A stretch of DNA of 39,877 nucleotides, taken from Schoenoplectus triqueter (Eukaryota; Streptophyta; Magnoliopsida; Poales; Cyperaceae). The stretch is from contig CAXKVV010000026.1 of NCBI GenBank assembly GCA_964058805.1, positions 1-39,877 of the forward strand. Reading direction: 5' to 3'. Under the pieces are notes generated by a model. The model was not told the DNA's origin. It did not search any database and saw nothing but the letters and a program-made list of their open reading frames with translations. Of this stretch, positions 1 through 11,334 are shown in pieces. Position numbers and translations under genes: made by a program. Within the stretch, counting starts at the first letter, position 1, and every line of letters starts with the position of its first letter.

Positions 1-139
1 AATGAGATGAAATGGTAAATAAACCCGAAATGAAAAGTCTGTGGAGATACAGATATAATATATGATAAATATGTAATAGGTACGAGATTTAAAACACCCG
101 TATAAATATAACCCATTGCAAATCATCAGTCCATCCACA

Positions 140-240
140 AGCGGGCACGTGATCGGGCCTTGGACTTGTGACTTACCTAAGCGGGCACGTATTCGGGCCC
201 TACTTACGAACTTGGGATTTTCGAGTAAGCGGGCGCCAAT
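140..240. repeat. Short repeat AAGCGGGCACGT (3 copies)
   Basis: The motif AAGCGGGCACGTGATCGGGC at 140 recurs as AAGCGGGCACGTATTCGGGC at about 180 and in shortened form (TAAGCGGGCGCC) at about 226. Spacing is roughly 40-45 bases. It is a degenerate minisatellite of the kind seen inside plant LTRs; no function is implied. Confidence 0.6.
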
Positions 241-458
241 GCCCTGAATACCCTGAGAAAATTCGGCCTCCCGGGGCGATAACGCCCTAGGAGAGTGACG
301 GCTAAAAGCACGTACTCGGTATTCTGAATCTGATGATCCACCTCACATAATAATAATAATAATAATATAAACAAAGGGGATTTAAATATTTATGCTTTCA
401 GTTGCCATATCGTCAAGGGATATAACTACCCGTGAATTGACAAATCGGGAACAAATGG

Positions 459-612
459 GAGCCTACACTGTACCAACCAAGGGTCAGAGGACCGCATCCC
501 GTAAAGTAACAAAACAAAATATATGCAAATGAGAGCCTACACTGTACCCACTAGGGCCAGAGGACCGCATCCCGACTTTCTTTGTACCAACTAAGGGCCA
601 AAGGAGAAAGCC
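459..612. repeat. Direct repeat, about 74-bp period (2.5 copies)
   Basis: The block beginning GAGCCTACACTGTACC and ending GAGGACCGCATCCCG occurs at 459-502 and again at 533-575. A third, partial copy beginning TGTACCAACTAAGGGCCA starts at about 582. The copies differ at several bases, so the array is not very recent. Confidence 0.7.
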
Positions 613-1500
613 CTTCGGACAATACTAAGATCCTAAATAAGCCGAATAAATAAAATAATATAATATCTCAGAGTAGATTCCAATCTTGAATATGGCCGCT
701 CACACTAAATACTGAAAGACACGGTATCCTGATCGCTCAAATTTGGATAAACATTCTTATTTATATTAAGGATAATGATAATATAATATTGATTAAAAAT
801 TAAACACTCTGACACAGCCGAACCCGCCAACTGACGGGGTCGGTGGGTAACCCGACAGGCAAAGATGCGCAGTGCATATACAGACCGGTGGGTCCCACGG
901 GCCTATGAGTCACCGTACGTAACCGCAGTGGTCTGGTTATGCAAGGCAACCTCAGACTGAGAATTATCCGGTCCGCCTCTCAACACTCCCATGCATTTAA
1001 TGCATGATTAACTACCTGACTAAATTAATAATTAGTGATAATAATAATATTTTCCTAATAATTATAATCTACAACTTGAATTATTTAATTCTATCTAATC
1101 CTATTTCGGGACTATTTCCCGGATCCTACTCCTACCCTATCTACATGAAATATGATATGATATGACATGCGAATGCGGGTATGTCTCGAATATGCTGGTC
1201 AATTTACCGAATGCAGATGACAGATCAGATTTTGGTCTCTAATCAAAGTTTGGTAAAAAGTACCGCATATCAGATTTATTTTAAAAACATTTTATTTTCG
1301 GTTTGGGTTCCTAAATCTGAAGAAAGAAGATTAAATCCTAGGAAACCGTACCTGGGAGCGCTGGTGAGGATCGCGGAGTCGCTCTACTCCGGAGGTAGGA
1401 CACTGGCCTCGGGGTCGGTGTCTGCGTACGTCGGGTCGGGAATGACCTCGTACTCCGCGAGTGGATCCGAGTCGACTGGATCACCTATTTTAATTTAAAT

Positions 1501-2630
1501 TAGATGTTTATTAGTTTTACTTGATTTACTTAACAATTAATAACTAAATTAGATTGATGATTAATTAAACGGTCATTCCGGTTTTATCGTCTTTTCTCGA
1601 AAATTTCAGCAGCATGTCGGCTGCATCTATGCGGTGCCGAAAAATTTCGCTGTTCGTATAGTGATCCGTTAAGTTGTGATTGTCGTTCTCGATCGCTTCC
1701 ATATGTTCATTCTTTATTTTAAATCTCGAGGTTGTGGATTTAACTATTAGTTTCATTAATTTAAAATAGAGAAATTGATTAATATATAATATGTAGTATA
1801 TCTAATATTATATTCTAATATTCTTTTATTTATCTTTTTACAATAGAGGAATTGATTAACTATATTTATATGATTATGTATTTATTAATATTATTCTGTT
1901 TAAATAAGGAAATTGATTAATATAGCTTATATATATAATATTTTATTTTATTTTATTATTCTTTTATTTATTTTACAAATAGAGAAATGATTAATATATG
2001 TTCAATTATATATAAATTATATCCTAATTATTATTTTTACGATGTTTTTAATTTATGTAGTTTATTTTAATTTATAAAAGTGTTATTACTAGATTAAGTT
2101 AGAGAAAATAGTTTTAAAATAAAATGAAAGAAATAAAATGAAATAAAAGAATTAAACAAAATAAAGTAAACGAAAAATAAAACAAAACGAAATTAAAGAA
2201 AGTTATGATCTTATAAGTGTGTTGGTGTTTCAATGTTCGGGATCATACGCTGACTACCAAATCGTTGGTGCCAATACACCGATATCCCGAATCGGAGGCA
2301 GTCAAGGAATATAATCATTTCCCGATCTTTAAGTTTACGTTATTAATAATGGGTACCGCCAAACCTTTCGGGGCGGCTTCCAATTCATTAGTCACGTTTA
2401 ATTTTAATCACTTTATTGTTTTGGGCCTTTTAACTTATCGGGTCTTGTTTAATTTTTCTCCTAATCTTAATTAAGTTATAAGTTCAGTTATATTTTCTTT
2501 CTCGGCCCAATAATGATTTTCTTCTGAGTCCAAGATTTTTGGTTCGGGCCAGATCTTTCTTGTTAATATTTCATTCCTGCCCATTTAGCTTAGGCCCAAC
2601 TAAATTTAAATATTTCCAAGTTAGCCACAA
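1501..2630. other. AT-rich intergenic DNA, no gene seen
   Basis: Bases 1757-2200 are very AT-rich with the loosely repeated phrase 'gaaattgattaatata' (about 1770, 1850, 1910, 1980). Bases 2215-2620 are of more mixed composition. Open frames here are short and match nothing I recognise. It probably belongs to the same decayed repeat as its flanks. Confidence 0.4.
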
Positions 2631-4160
2631 CATAAGTGAATCCAGTTAACAGAACACCACTACCAGCAATAGACCAGACAGAGAAACCAATCAAAATCGA
2701 GTAAACAAGCCACAGAACCAACCACAACCATCACAGAACACAGGACAGGCAACAAGTCAGCAAAAGTGCCAGCAAGTCAGAGGTAGTAAGGTACTCAGAT
2801 GGTACCAGATTTGCAACAACCTGGCACAGAGGTGGCATAACCAGCACAACCCAGAAAATCCCAATTCAAGCCAAACAACAACACAGAAATCAAACAACCC
2901 AGTAAGTCACTCTTACAGTAAGGGTTAATACAGTAAACACTAGCAGTACAAGGGGGGTAAAATCAGCACAGCCACAATTACAGCGGCAACATCAAGACAG
3001 TGATCAAGTGCAGCCCTAAATAAAAATCCCAGATACCAAACGACAGCACAAGACTAGAACTCAAGCAGTAAGCAACAGAGGGAAATCAAAGCCAATGCAT
3101 TTGTGGCCTCGCTTCACTGGTACCAAATTGGTACTAGTGTACCAAAGCTCACAATTAGACATGGTATGAATCAATGACATATCCAGCAACAAGGGTAATA
3201 CAAGCAAGTCCAGAATCAGTGCCAAACGACCCAGCATATCAGTGGTTTAACAGAACAAATCACAGTAAGGAAATCAAACAATCATCGCAGGCACTACTAG
3301 GCACAAAGCAACAACATGGTATGAGCCCAAACCCGGACCACACCAGAGTGCTGGCGGATCACAGCATTGGGTGGATACCCACATAATTTGATCAGAGTGA
3401 AAACAACATTAGAACAACATGGACAAGATCTTAGGGTTTACCAGTAAACAAGTACGGCGCCAATCGGGGTTTAGAGGGACCGATCAGTGAGCAACAGGGG
3501 TGAAAATCAAGCAAGGCCAGACCCTTCCCTTCCGGAGCTCCGACCTCTACTCCCCTTTTTCCCTTCTTAAATCGAATTTCTCAACCAAAGTCTAGAGTTT
3601 GTTCTTATCAGTGTATTCTCAGCACATGAGAGCAAACAACGAAAGTAAAGGAAAAAGGGGAGGGGCCAGGAGGCTCCTTTAAAGGAGAAGAGGCAGCTCA
3701 AATTCAAGGCACAAGTCAGAAAAGGCGGATTTGGTACAACAACACAATCATCGCTCAACAGTCAAACCAGGGGGTATACGACGAAGTCGGTGAGCTAAAG
3801 TCCGGTCAGAGGGGACGGGCAAGTGGCCTTCTGACAAGGATGTGATCGGGGGCGCGGGAGAGGGCAGAAGGAGAAATCACCCCTCCATGGCGTAGCGAAA
3901 AGGGGAAAAGACAGAGAGTGGGTCGGCGGAAGTCAGAGGGTCAGAGAGAGAGTCAGTCGAGAGTAAGAGAGAGGAGGGGAGTGATAACGGGGGAAAGGAT
4001 TGAGGGCATTAATTGCCGCAATAAATGAGGGAGAGAGAAACTCTAGAGGGAGTTTAATGCAGAGAGAGAAAAAAATGGGCAAATACGGGATCCTCTGTGG
4101 TCCGGGATCTATAATCACTGGTGTAGCCAGGTTGCATTGCAAATTAAATTCCTGAACAAA
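2630..4160 (-). other. T-poor, strand-asymmetric block; possible antisense LTR/leader
   Basis: From about 2630 to 3560 the plus strand is rich in A, C and G and strikingly poor in T, so the minus strand is T-rich and A-poor. From 3780 to 4090 it is purine-rich, i.e. CT-rich on the minus strand. Read on the minus strand from about 4160 the order is: AT-rich edge, a GC-rich segment (CCCGGACCACAGAGGATCCC), a CT-rich stretch, then a long T/G-rich tract. That order resembles a promoter followed by an untranslated leader of an LTR element. No coding motif is visible, and the element class is inference. Confidence 0.3.
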
Positions 4161-4789
4161 ATATCATATCTATTGTTAGTTGTGCATTTATTATTTCCCT
4201 TATTACAAATCCAAGCCGAGTTAACTCCAGAGAGTATTTAGAAAATCTCCGATTTTATTAAATTAAATGAGTTAACCTTTTTGATTTAATTTATTTTAGG
4301 TGATTATTCATTTTATATCGACTGATCATTAGATAAGATCGTAACCCCGCTTATCTACATTTAATTATTTACAGACTTAATTAAATTGAATATCGAATTA
4401 TTTGATTAAATTAATTAAATGGATTAACTTAGCTATTTGTTCGTCTGTATTTGTATAGTTATATTTATGTTTTCTTTAAGTGTTATTTTAATTTATTTAC
4501 AATTTTATTTGTTATATTAATTTTCATTATTTCTTAATTAAATTTCACGGTTTGACAAATATTGAGTTCATGAAAAAATAGAATGGGTGAGAAATGTTAT
4601 AAAATAGCATCGAATGCTTTTTCGGGGCTAAATTGTGTAAAATTGAAAATTAAAAAAAGGTTGCTAAATTGCAGCTATGTTTTGCAAACCTTATTCAATT
4701 TTAATCGCTCTTTAAAGAAAATGTTGGGCAAGAAACAAGCGACATTCCCTTCACTGGCGGAGCTTTGTTGGGGCCAAAGTGGGTCATGG
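4161..4789. other. AT-rich intergenic DNA, no gene seen
   Basis: This is AT-rich sequence without coding or structural signals that I can support. A short open frame at 4583-4849 has no recognisable similarity and runs into the neighbouring transposon end. Confidence 0.4.
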
Positions 4790-4988
4790 CCAGAGGCGGA
4801 GCCACAGCCTGATAGGGAGGACCACCATCCCTTACCAGAATTTTTTTAAAAATATTCTCATAATTATATAATTTTTTCAGAAAAGAAAATTAAAAAAATA
4901 TGTTTATGTTGAACAAAATTTTAAAAATTTGCTCCTTGAAAAAAAATATTTTTTGTCCTCCAGACCGAAAGTTTGATTTCATCCTTGG
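4790..4988. mobile_element. Small non-autonomous TIR element (GGCGGAGCC family)
   Basis: The left end reads CCAGAGGCGGAGCC and the right end GATTTCATCCTTGG, imperfect inverted termini. They are flanked by TCATGG (4784-4789) and TCATGA (4989-4994), a plausible short target duplication. The right-end sequence recurs at 33791-33806, where a second element with a GGCGGATCC left end sits in the upstream region of a pseudogene. The interior is AT-rich and non-coding. The superfamily is not certain. Confidence 0.5.
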
Positions 4989-5348
4989 TCATGACCCTAG
5001 CTCTGTTATACCAAATATTCTTAAAATATTATTATTTTTAAGCCGAAATTTATTTGAGGTATAAAATGACTCCTCCTACTTAATTGATATCATTAATTAA
5101 AATCTTGTTGCCTTTGATTTTCTTTCAAGCTTCGCTATTGATTCCGTCCATATTTTGAATATTATAATTTCCGGATATCTAATTCTTCAACTAAACCATC
5201 ACTGTCAAAGCTAATCATTTAGTACCATCCGTGCACACCAGATATATCGTAAAGGTTTCATTTTAGAATATATCACTATTTATCCCCATCAGGCCAGCCG
5301 TTTTATACACAATTAATTACGCACACATATATACCTTTCTTTAGCTTT

Positions 5349-5380
5349 CCAATCACGATTTCAACTATCAGCATATAAAT
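5349..5380 (+). promoter_or_regulatory. CCAAT and TATA box of the phospholipase C gene
   Basis: CCAAT lies at 5349-5353 and TATAAAT at 5374-5380. The TATA box ends 60 bases before the ATG at 5441, which would place transcription start near 5405-5410 and leave a 5' leader of about 30-40 bases rich in A and C. Confidence 0.55.
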
Positions 5381-5440
5381 CCCATCACTACACCTCGGTA
5401 CCATTCGTCAATCATTCCAAAACCAAAGAAAACCAAAGCA

Positions 5441-8400
5441 ATGGCGAATAAAATAAAAACTGTGGTTGTGTTGGTTCAAGAGAACCGATCATTTGACCAC
5501 ATGCTTGGTTGGATGAAAGCCTTAAACCAAGAGATTGATGGTGTGATGAGTGATAATGAATACTCAAACCCGTTATCTACCTCTGACCTATCATCCGAAA
5601 AAATCTATTTCGGGGGTAATTCTGCATATGTTGATCCAGATCCTGGCCATTCTATTCAAGCTATCTACGAGCAGGTTTGGTAAAATTTATATAATTACTT
5701 TAACGGAAGCTTATATAATGTAAGAAAGTAAAGATGATACTTTTGAAGTAAGTCAAGTAACTACTGGTTCTTGAAAATCTTGCTTTTAGAACCTTTTGTG
5801 TCAGAGACTCAGAGTTCAAGCTAATTTGTATGGTCATTCATATATATATATTTTCTCAAAAATTAAAGATTTTCCAGTGAAAGTTTGCTTGATTGATATT
5901 TTAAACTTCTAATATACCTGATAGGTTGTTATGACCAAATCCTATGGTACCTTCATATGAAAGTAGATAAAATTTGAAGATACATATTTGGTGTAAAGTT
6001 AATTAATTGACAATTTTTACAATTTATGCAGATATATGGTGTAAAATACGTCGATGGACAGACTCCAATAACCCCACCAGCTATAGCTGTACCACCAATG
6101 AATGGTTTTGCTCAACAAGCTGAAAGCGAGAAGCCTGGTATGTCAGAATCTGTGATGAATGGCTTCAAACCAGATGCAGTACCTGTCTACAAAGAACTGG
6201 TCAAGGAATTTGCAATTTGTGACAGGTGGTTCGCATCTGTGCCAGCATCAACTCAGCCAAACCGTCTGTATGTGCACTCTGCCACGTCACATGGTCTGAC
6301 GAGCAACAACACACAAATTTTGATCAAGGGCATGCCGCAGAAAACCATATTTGAAGAACTGGATGAAGCAGGGCACACATTCGGTATCTACTTCCAGTCC
6401 CTACCCTCAACTTTGTTCTACAGGTATGATGGATCCATAATCTACTCTGTTATTTCAATTATGTATGTTCATGATTTGCATGTAACTGGCTTTAATACAT
6501 GAGTTAGTTTCTATATTTTGTCATTTTCCCAGTTCTTGTGCACGTATTTTTGTATGAAATTCCGCTAAAATCAGTTACATTTATTATATTCTTGCTGTTG
6601 GATCCGAATTTAGAATTAGGTCCTTATGAAGCAGCTTATTTAGGAGGGTATGAGGGTGTGTAGATAGTTTTTTTTTTTTTTATATGGATCAGGAAAAATT
6701 TAACTTATATATAGAAAATTTATCTGAGGCAGAATTCATTTGCATTACTTTTGAACGAAGTTTACCAAATACTACAGCGCTACTAGTACTAGCTACCACA
6801 TTTTGTTTAATGAAAGAGTTACTCAAGAGTCTGTTTTCAGATATATGAATATGGATAGAATCAATTGAAACAGTCAATAGATAAACTGATCTAAAAATGG
6901 AAAAGGAGTATTTGATAATCTTAATGTTGCTTACAAGTTTGATTTTTGGCGAGCAAGTAGCACTGATAATGACTTTACTAATATCCATACATCTCAATTC
7001 CTTTCTTAGCAAGGAAAACTTAGTCACTAGTCAACATTTTCTACATTATCTTAGAAAAAGTAAATATGTATAGATTAATTCAAGCCTTTATACTGGTATC
7101 GAACTTAAACTAGTCCACAATATTTCCTTGGCAGTAGCAAATATAAAGTCGATCGGGCAAGGATGTCTATTTAGTACAGTTAGGATATGATTATCACCCT
7201 TCGATATGCACCAATAGTTAATAAATTAGGACACCAGCAAGAGTTTCTCACAGTACTGATTTGGATGATTTGATTTATAATTACAGAAACCTGAGAAAAT
7301 TGAAGTACACCGACAACTTCCATCCATTTGATTTGTCGTTCAAAGAACACTGCAAGAAAGGCAAGCTGCCAAACTACACCGTTATCGAACAACGCTTTTG
7401 GGATCTACATGTTGTTCCTGCAAATGATGACCATCCATCACATGATGTCTCGGAGGGTCAAAAATTTGTAAAGGAGGTGTATGAGGCGTTACGGACAAGC
7501 CCACAATGGGATGAGATGCTGTTCATCATAACTTATGATGAGCATGGTGGCTTCTTCGACCATGTACCAACTCCGGTTGTTGGTGTTCCCAGCCCAGATG
7601 ATATTATAGGTAACAACTTCAATTTTAAGTTCAATCGTCTTGGGGTTCGGGTGCCGGCCTTCTTCATCTCCCCCTGGGTTGAGCCTGGAACAGGTAAATT
7701 CATTCTCACTGCTTTTTCCCTTTTGTTTTTCTTTATTGAACTATTTTTTATTAATTGATCAGGAATTGGTTAACTATAAATAATTAACTGGCAACGGAAC
7801 TAATTACATGAATTCCTGTGTGTGCAGTGCTCCATAGGCCATCTGGTCCAGATGCGACATCCCAGTTCGAGCACTCCTCCATTCCTGCAACGCTTAAGAA
7901 GATTTTCCACCTCAAAAACTTCTTGAATAAACGTGATGCTTGGGCTGGCACATTCGAATCCGTACTATCACGCACCTCTCCTAGAAAAGATTGTCCAGGT
8001 TAAGAAATAAAATGATCAAAATTTTCTACCATGAACTGTTCATGTAAGTATGTATCTAATCACTTATTTCAACTCACTCTGAATAAAAATCTAATTAAAT
8101 TGTTGGATTTTGTAGTGACTCTACCAGAGGCCAAGAAATTGCGACAATCTGGTGCGAAGGAGGAGGTGGAAATATCAGATTTCCAGAAAGAAATGGTGCA
8201 GTTGGCAGCGGTGCTGAATGGCGATTATACTAAAGATATCTACCCAGACAAACTAGTGGAGGGAATGACAGTGGCCGAGGCTGCTCAGTATGTGATCGAT
8301 GCTTATAATGTATTTCGGGAAGAATGTGAAAAATGCATTAAAGCAGGAATGGACGGGTCCCACATCCCAATTCTGGAAAAAAAGAAGCGAGATGATCAGC

Positions 8401-8468
8401 CCAGCAAATCACGAGTTTGGAAAATATTTGCTTGCTTGGGTTGCGGCCACGGCGTTGATGGAAATTGA
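5441..8468 (+). CDS. Non-specific phospholipase C (NPC3/4/5-like)
   Basis: Exons are 5441-5674, 6032-6423, 7287-7693, 7828-7998 and 8116-8468. All introns are GT-AG, and the joined frame is 1,557 bases (518 residues plus stop), the family's usual length. The family hydrolyses phosphatidylcholine, phosphatidylethanolamine or related phospholipids to diacylglycerol and a phospho-headgroup, in lipid remodelling under phosphate starvation and in stress signalling. Visible family motifs are ENRSFDH (residues 14-20), DPDPGHS (65-71), [13 protein letters not shown] (154-166), [12 protein letters not shown] (291-302), [14 protein letters not shown] in exon 3 and [14 protein letters not shown] in exon 4. 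There is no signal peptide (the protein starts [16 protein letters not shown]), which fits the NPC3/4/5 branch rather than the secretory NPC1/2/6 branch. The C-terminus has two cysteines (ACLGCGHG, Cys508 and Cys511), candidate S-acylation sites by analogy with Arabidopsis NPC4. The ATG at 5441 is the first in frame and gives the conserved N-terminus. The gene appears intact. Confidence 0.93.
6424..7286 (+). other. Large intron 2 of the phospholipase C gene
   Basis: This 863-base intron begins GTATGA after ...TTCTACAG and ends TTATAATTACAG before AACCTGAG. The splice joins Tyr-Arg-Asn-Leu in frame. It is AT-rich with a T tract near 6669. I see no inserted gene or complete transposon in it. 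Confidence 0.8.
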
Positions 8469-8530
8469 AATGAAACGTTACTTTTCTACCAGAATATTGT
8501 GATTTATGATTCTTATTTTATTTTTCGTAA

Positions 8531-8536
8531 AATAAA
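8531..8536 (+). terminator. Candidate poly(A) signal AATAAA
   Basis: AATAAA lies about 60 bases past the phospholipase C stop codon, a normal distance for a plant near-upstream element. Several further A/T-rich elements follow. Confidence 0.5.
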
Positions 8537-8614
8537 TTGAATGTTGAAGTGAATGAAAAGAAAGATAAACATATTGATTAGAGAAAATTTGTTAATTTGT
8601 TGGATAGAATAAGA

Positions 8615-8789
8615 CAACAGATGTGATAACTTATTTTGTTTCATTTGGTTCATTTTTTTTTCGCCAGTGCAGTCACTGAAATAGACAGAAGATTAAAGAG
8701 TACCAAACTCGATCAAGAATTGGCGTCCTCTAACGCACTGAAATAGACAGAAGATTAAAGAGTACCAAACTCAATCAACAGATGTGATA
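8615..8789. repeat. 43-bp direct repeat inside a 14-bp direct repeat
   Basis: A 43-base unit starting CACTGAAATAGACAGAAG occurs at 8674-8716 and 8736-8778, with a single difference (CGATCAA versus CAATCAA). The region is bracketed by identical copies of CAACAGATGTGATA at 8615-8628 and 8776-8789. The outer repeat could be a target duplication or a product of break repair with filler DNA. Confidence 0.8.
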
Positions 8790-10127
8790 GCCATCCATTT
8801 ATATTGGGATTAGTGCCTTCACCAATTATGAATCCCCCTTAAATTGTCTCTGCGCGGTAAGGCGCGCTGCAAACTAAACGCGCGTCAGAGGATGTGTTTC
8901 CACTCAATCATGGCCTTTGTCTTTAAAAAACAAAAGAGAGATCCAGTCAAACATGAAAGGGTAAATTCACAAAGAATGCTTATGATTGTCAACTCTGAAA
9001 TTATTATAACCATGAAATAGTCAATACCAATATAAATTAAAATGAGTGAGAACATTGCAGTCCGGGACAGGAATCTGGGACACCGACAAGCAAACATTAT
9101 TGATTGTCAACTCAAAAAGATTACCTATTTGATAATTAATACTCTTTTTTTGAATCTTATTCTCTCTCTTTGGGTAAAGTTTATTTCTGACGATGCTGTT
9201 ATTAGATATTTTTATATGATCGTGATCTTTTAGTGAATTCGAAATTATAAATTATGTTATCTTGATTTATGTTGTTGGTTTTCCAAAGTGACACAACTCC
9301 ATTGATCATCGACTCCTTTAGCCTTCTAGTGATCTTCCTCTAATCCGATGAAGCGATTGAGAGGACCGGTACAGACAATTTCTTATCTTATGAAACTCTG
9401 TTTAGAGAGAGATGAATATCTGTTGGGAAACGAAAGGATGACAAAAAAATGAGAAATGAGAATGGTTTCGAAAACCAACAGTACCCCTATATATAATAGA
9501 CGCCCATATAACTGAGAGCAATTATATCTTAGCGAGTCGATATCGAATTCAAAACTCTCTTAACAGATTTGCCGCTTAATCAGAAAACTGTCTATAATTG
9601 TGTTCTCCATTGATTAATAACATAATTGTATTATTATAAGACTTTATATAATTCAGACCATCACTGAATCATAAAATCATTAATACGCATTCTATACATT
9701 AAAGGGTTTATTTCTCATGACATATAATAAATCCGATACAGAATTTGATCACTTCATTACAAATATAATTTGACAGTCTATTATATAATATATATTTATT
9801 ATATATAAGCTCATACATATCGTAATTAATAATAATTAATTTCAACAGCTGTTCACTACAAAAGTTTGTTCCTTCTATGTTGTAACTTGTAATTAAGTAA
9901 AAAACAACCACGTGAGCAAGTGACATCTCTGTTCAACCCTTTAAGGTAATAATTACTTGTAAACGTGAATACCAACATTGGATTTTCAATTTGTCGTTGC
10001 TTAGTTTACGCTTGTATGGTTCTACTGTATATTACGCTTGTTCTTTGCATTAGTTCATTCTGCATTTAAGCCCTAAAAAGCACCACAATTATACTTTATC
10101 AATGTCATTAAGTTATACAAGGTGTGC
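8790..10127. other. Intergenic DNA, no gene supported
   Basis: This is AT-rich DNA with short open frames on both strands, none recognisable. On the minus strand, TATATATAGG at about 9488-9497 is followed by a CT-rich stretch and an ATG, which looks like a promoter and leader, but the following open frame is only a few codons. It could be a gene remnant; I cannot support more. Confidence 0.35.
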
Positions 10128-10705
10128 TCAAGGGTGGAGCCATGTAAAAAAAAATTTAAACCATCTAAAGGATGTGCCACATTGAACCTCTTCCTCCCAC
10201 TGAAGCATCGTCCTAAGCAAATTCACCTAAAATCCCAAATGTGTCAAAAGAAACCATCTGACTTCCTGATATGACTTCAAAACTATACTAGACTGTAACC
10301 AGTCCGTAACAAGATTTATGTTTAAGAATCAGCAAACCTCAATTCAAGCCAATTTGTCAAAATTTCTCGGGTATCAGAAATAATGAAACATGGATAAAAA
10401 TTAGTTAATTTGTGTTCTTTTTTGATCTTTTCATTTCTTTTCTCTTTGCTATTCTCACTCTTTGTTTAACCTCTCTAATATGATTGAGTCACTCGTACAT
10501 TGAATCAGAGTATTTCATTCCTTTTCTATGGAAGGGGGACAAATTCATAAGTACAGTGCGGGCTTATGCTCATTTTCTTGATGTTTATTTTCAGAAAAAT
10601 TAGAAAAATATATTTATATTCAAGAAATTTTTTAAATTTTGTCCCTCCTAATGATTTTTTTTTATTTTGCTCCTCCCCAGACGGAAAGTCCGACTCCACC
10701 CCTGA
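10128..10705. mobile_element. Non-autonomous TIR element (GGTGGAGCC ends)
   Basis: The left end TCAAGGGTGGAGCC and the right end GACTCCACCCCTGA are near-perfect inverted repeats of 14 bases. The interior is non-coding. Its right part (ATTTTGCTCCTCCCCAGACG, with long T/A runs) resembles the interior of the element at 4790-4988. No clean target duplication is visible (AGGTGTGC on the left, GTGTACAT on the right), so the boundaries may be off by a few bases. Confidence 0.5.
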
Positions 10706-11334
10706 GTGTACATGCTACAGTCTTTCCAACACAAAGTACTTTATTAATTACTAGTCCAATACCAACACTCTGTATCAATTTTCCTAAATTCTAAAGTCAA
10801 GTTCATGAGCTCCAATAATTCAGAGGCATGCAAAAATTACTTGTGACCCAGCAATTAGTTACTTTTCACTTGTGATCTATTCATTTCTAATTTGTGCACC
10901 CACGGGTTGAGAATATTGTCCATAAAAATCACGAGACATATTTCTTGACATATGTTGAAGTCTAGCTTATCTTTTTCATAATCCATTTATTATTGCTTTT
11001 GGGGTGAAAGGAGATTCCAGACAATATTGGTGCAAAAGTAAAAATATATGTTAGGATCAACAGAAGAATATCTCACTTACATTATTTTTTGTATTTAGAT
11101 TCTTGAGATGGACACTTACAGATATCATTGCCACTTGATGTCTGATCTAGATAGCACATACTGTACTCGCAATGAGATTAGCGGTATTAGATAGATCAGC
11201 CAATTTGACAAAATAACTTATAATTTTCAAATTATCTTGAACTCAGAGGAATGTTTTGCCATAAAATTTTATTTGTCTGCAAATAAAAAAGTGACCCAAT
11301 TGAAATAATATGTAACTTAATCTTAGCCCATGAT
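10706..11334. other. Intergenic DNA upstream of the CTP synthase remnant
   Basis: I see no recognisable coding exon, and no part of the CTP synthase N-terminal synthetase domain. The sequence is AT-rich and may be old intron or flank of the pseudogene that follows. Confidence 0.35.

Larger units (their letters stand above)
1..1500. other. Retroelement-like non-coding DNA
   Basis: This stretch has GC-rich islands (about 130-330, 460-620, 800-990 and 1340-1480) set in AT-rich DNA. I find no open frame with recognisable protein similarity. Short internal repeats (annotated separately) and this GC/AT patchwork are common in long LTRs and untranslated regions of plant Ty3/gypsy elements. I see no gag or pol motif, no primer-binding site and no clear LTR boundary, so the assignment is an inference and could be wrong. 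It may continue to about 4160 as one antisense element. Confidence 0.3.

Noticed and set aside
1181..1498. 105-codon open frame as a gene
   Set aside because: The composition changes abruptly inside it, no domain is recognisable, and it lies in retroelement-like DNA.
3567..4142. Minus-strand open frames in the purine-rich block as small secreted proteins
   Set aside because: They are open because the minus strand is CT-rich and so has few stop codons; there is no recognisable start context or family.
7784..7975. Minus-strand open frame antisense to phospholipase C exon 4
   Set aside because: It is a shadow of a conserved coding exon whose splice sites and plus-strand translation fit the family.
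9380..9480. Minus-strand TATATATAGG with CT-rich leader as an active promoter
   Set aside because: The first ATG opens only a dozen codons and no further exon can be recognised. Kept only as a note in the intergenic entry.
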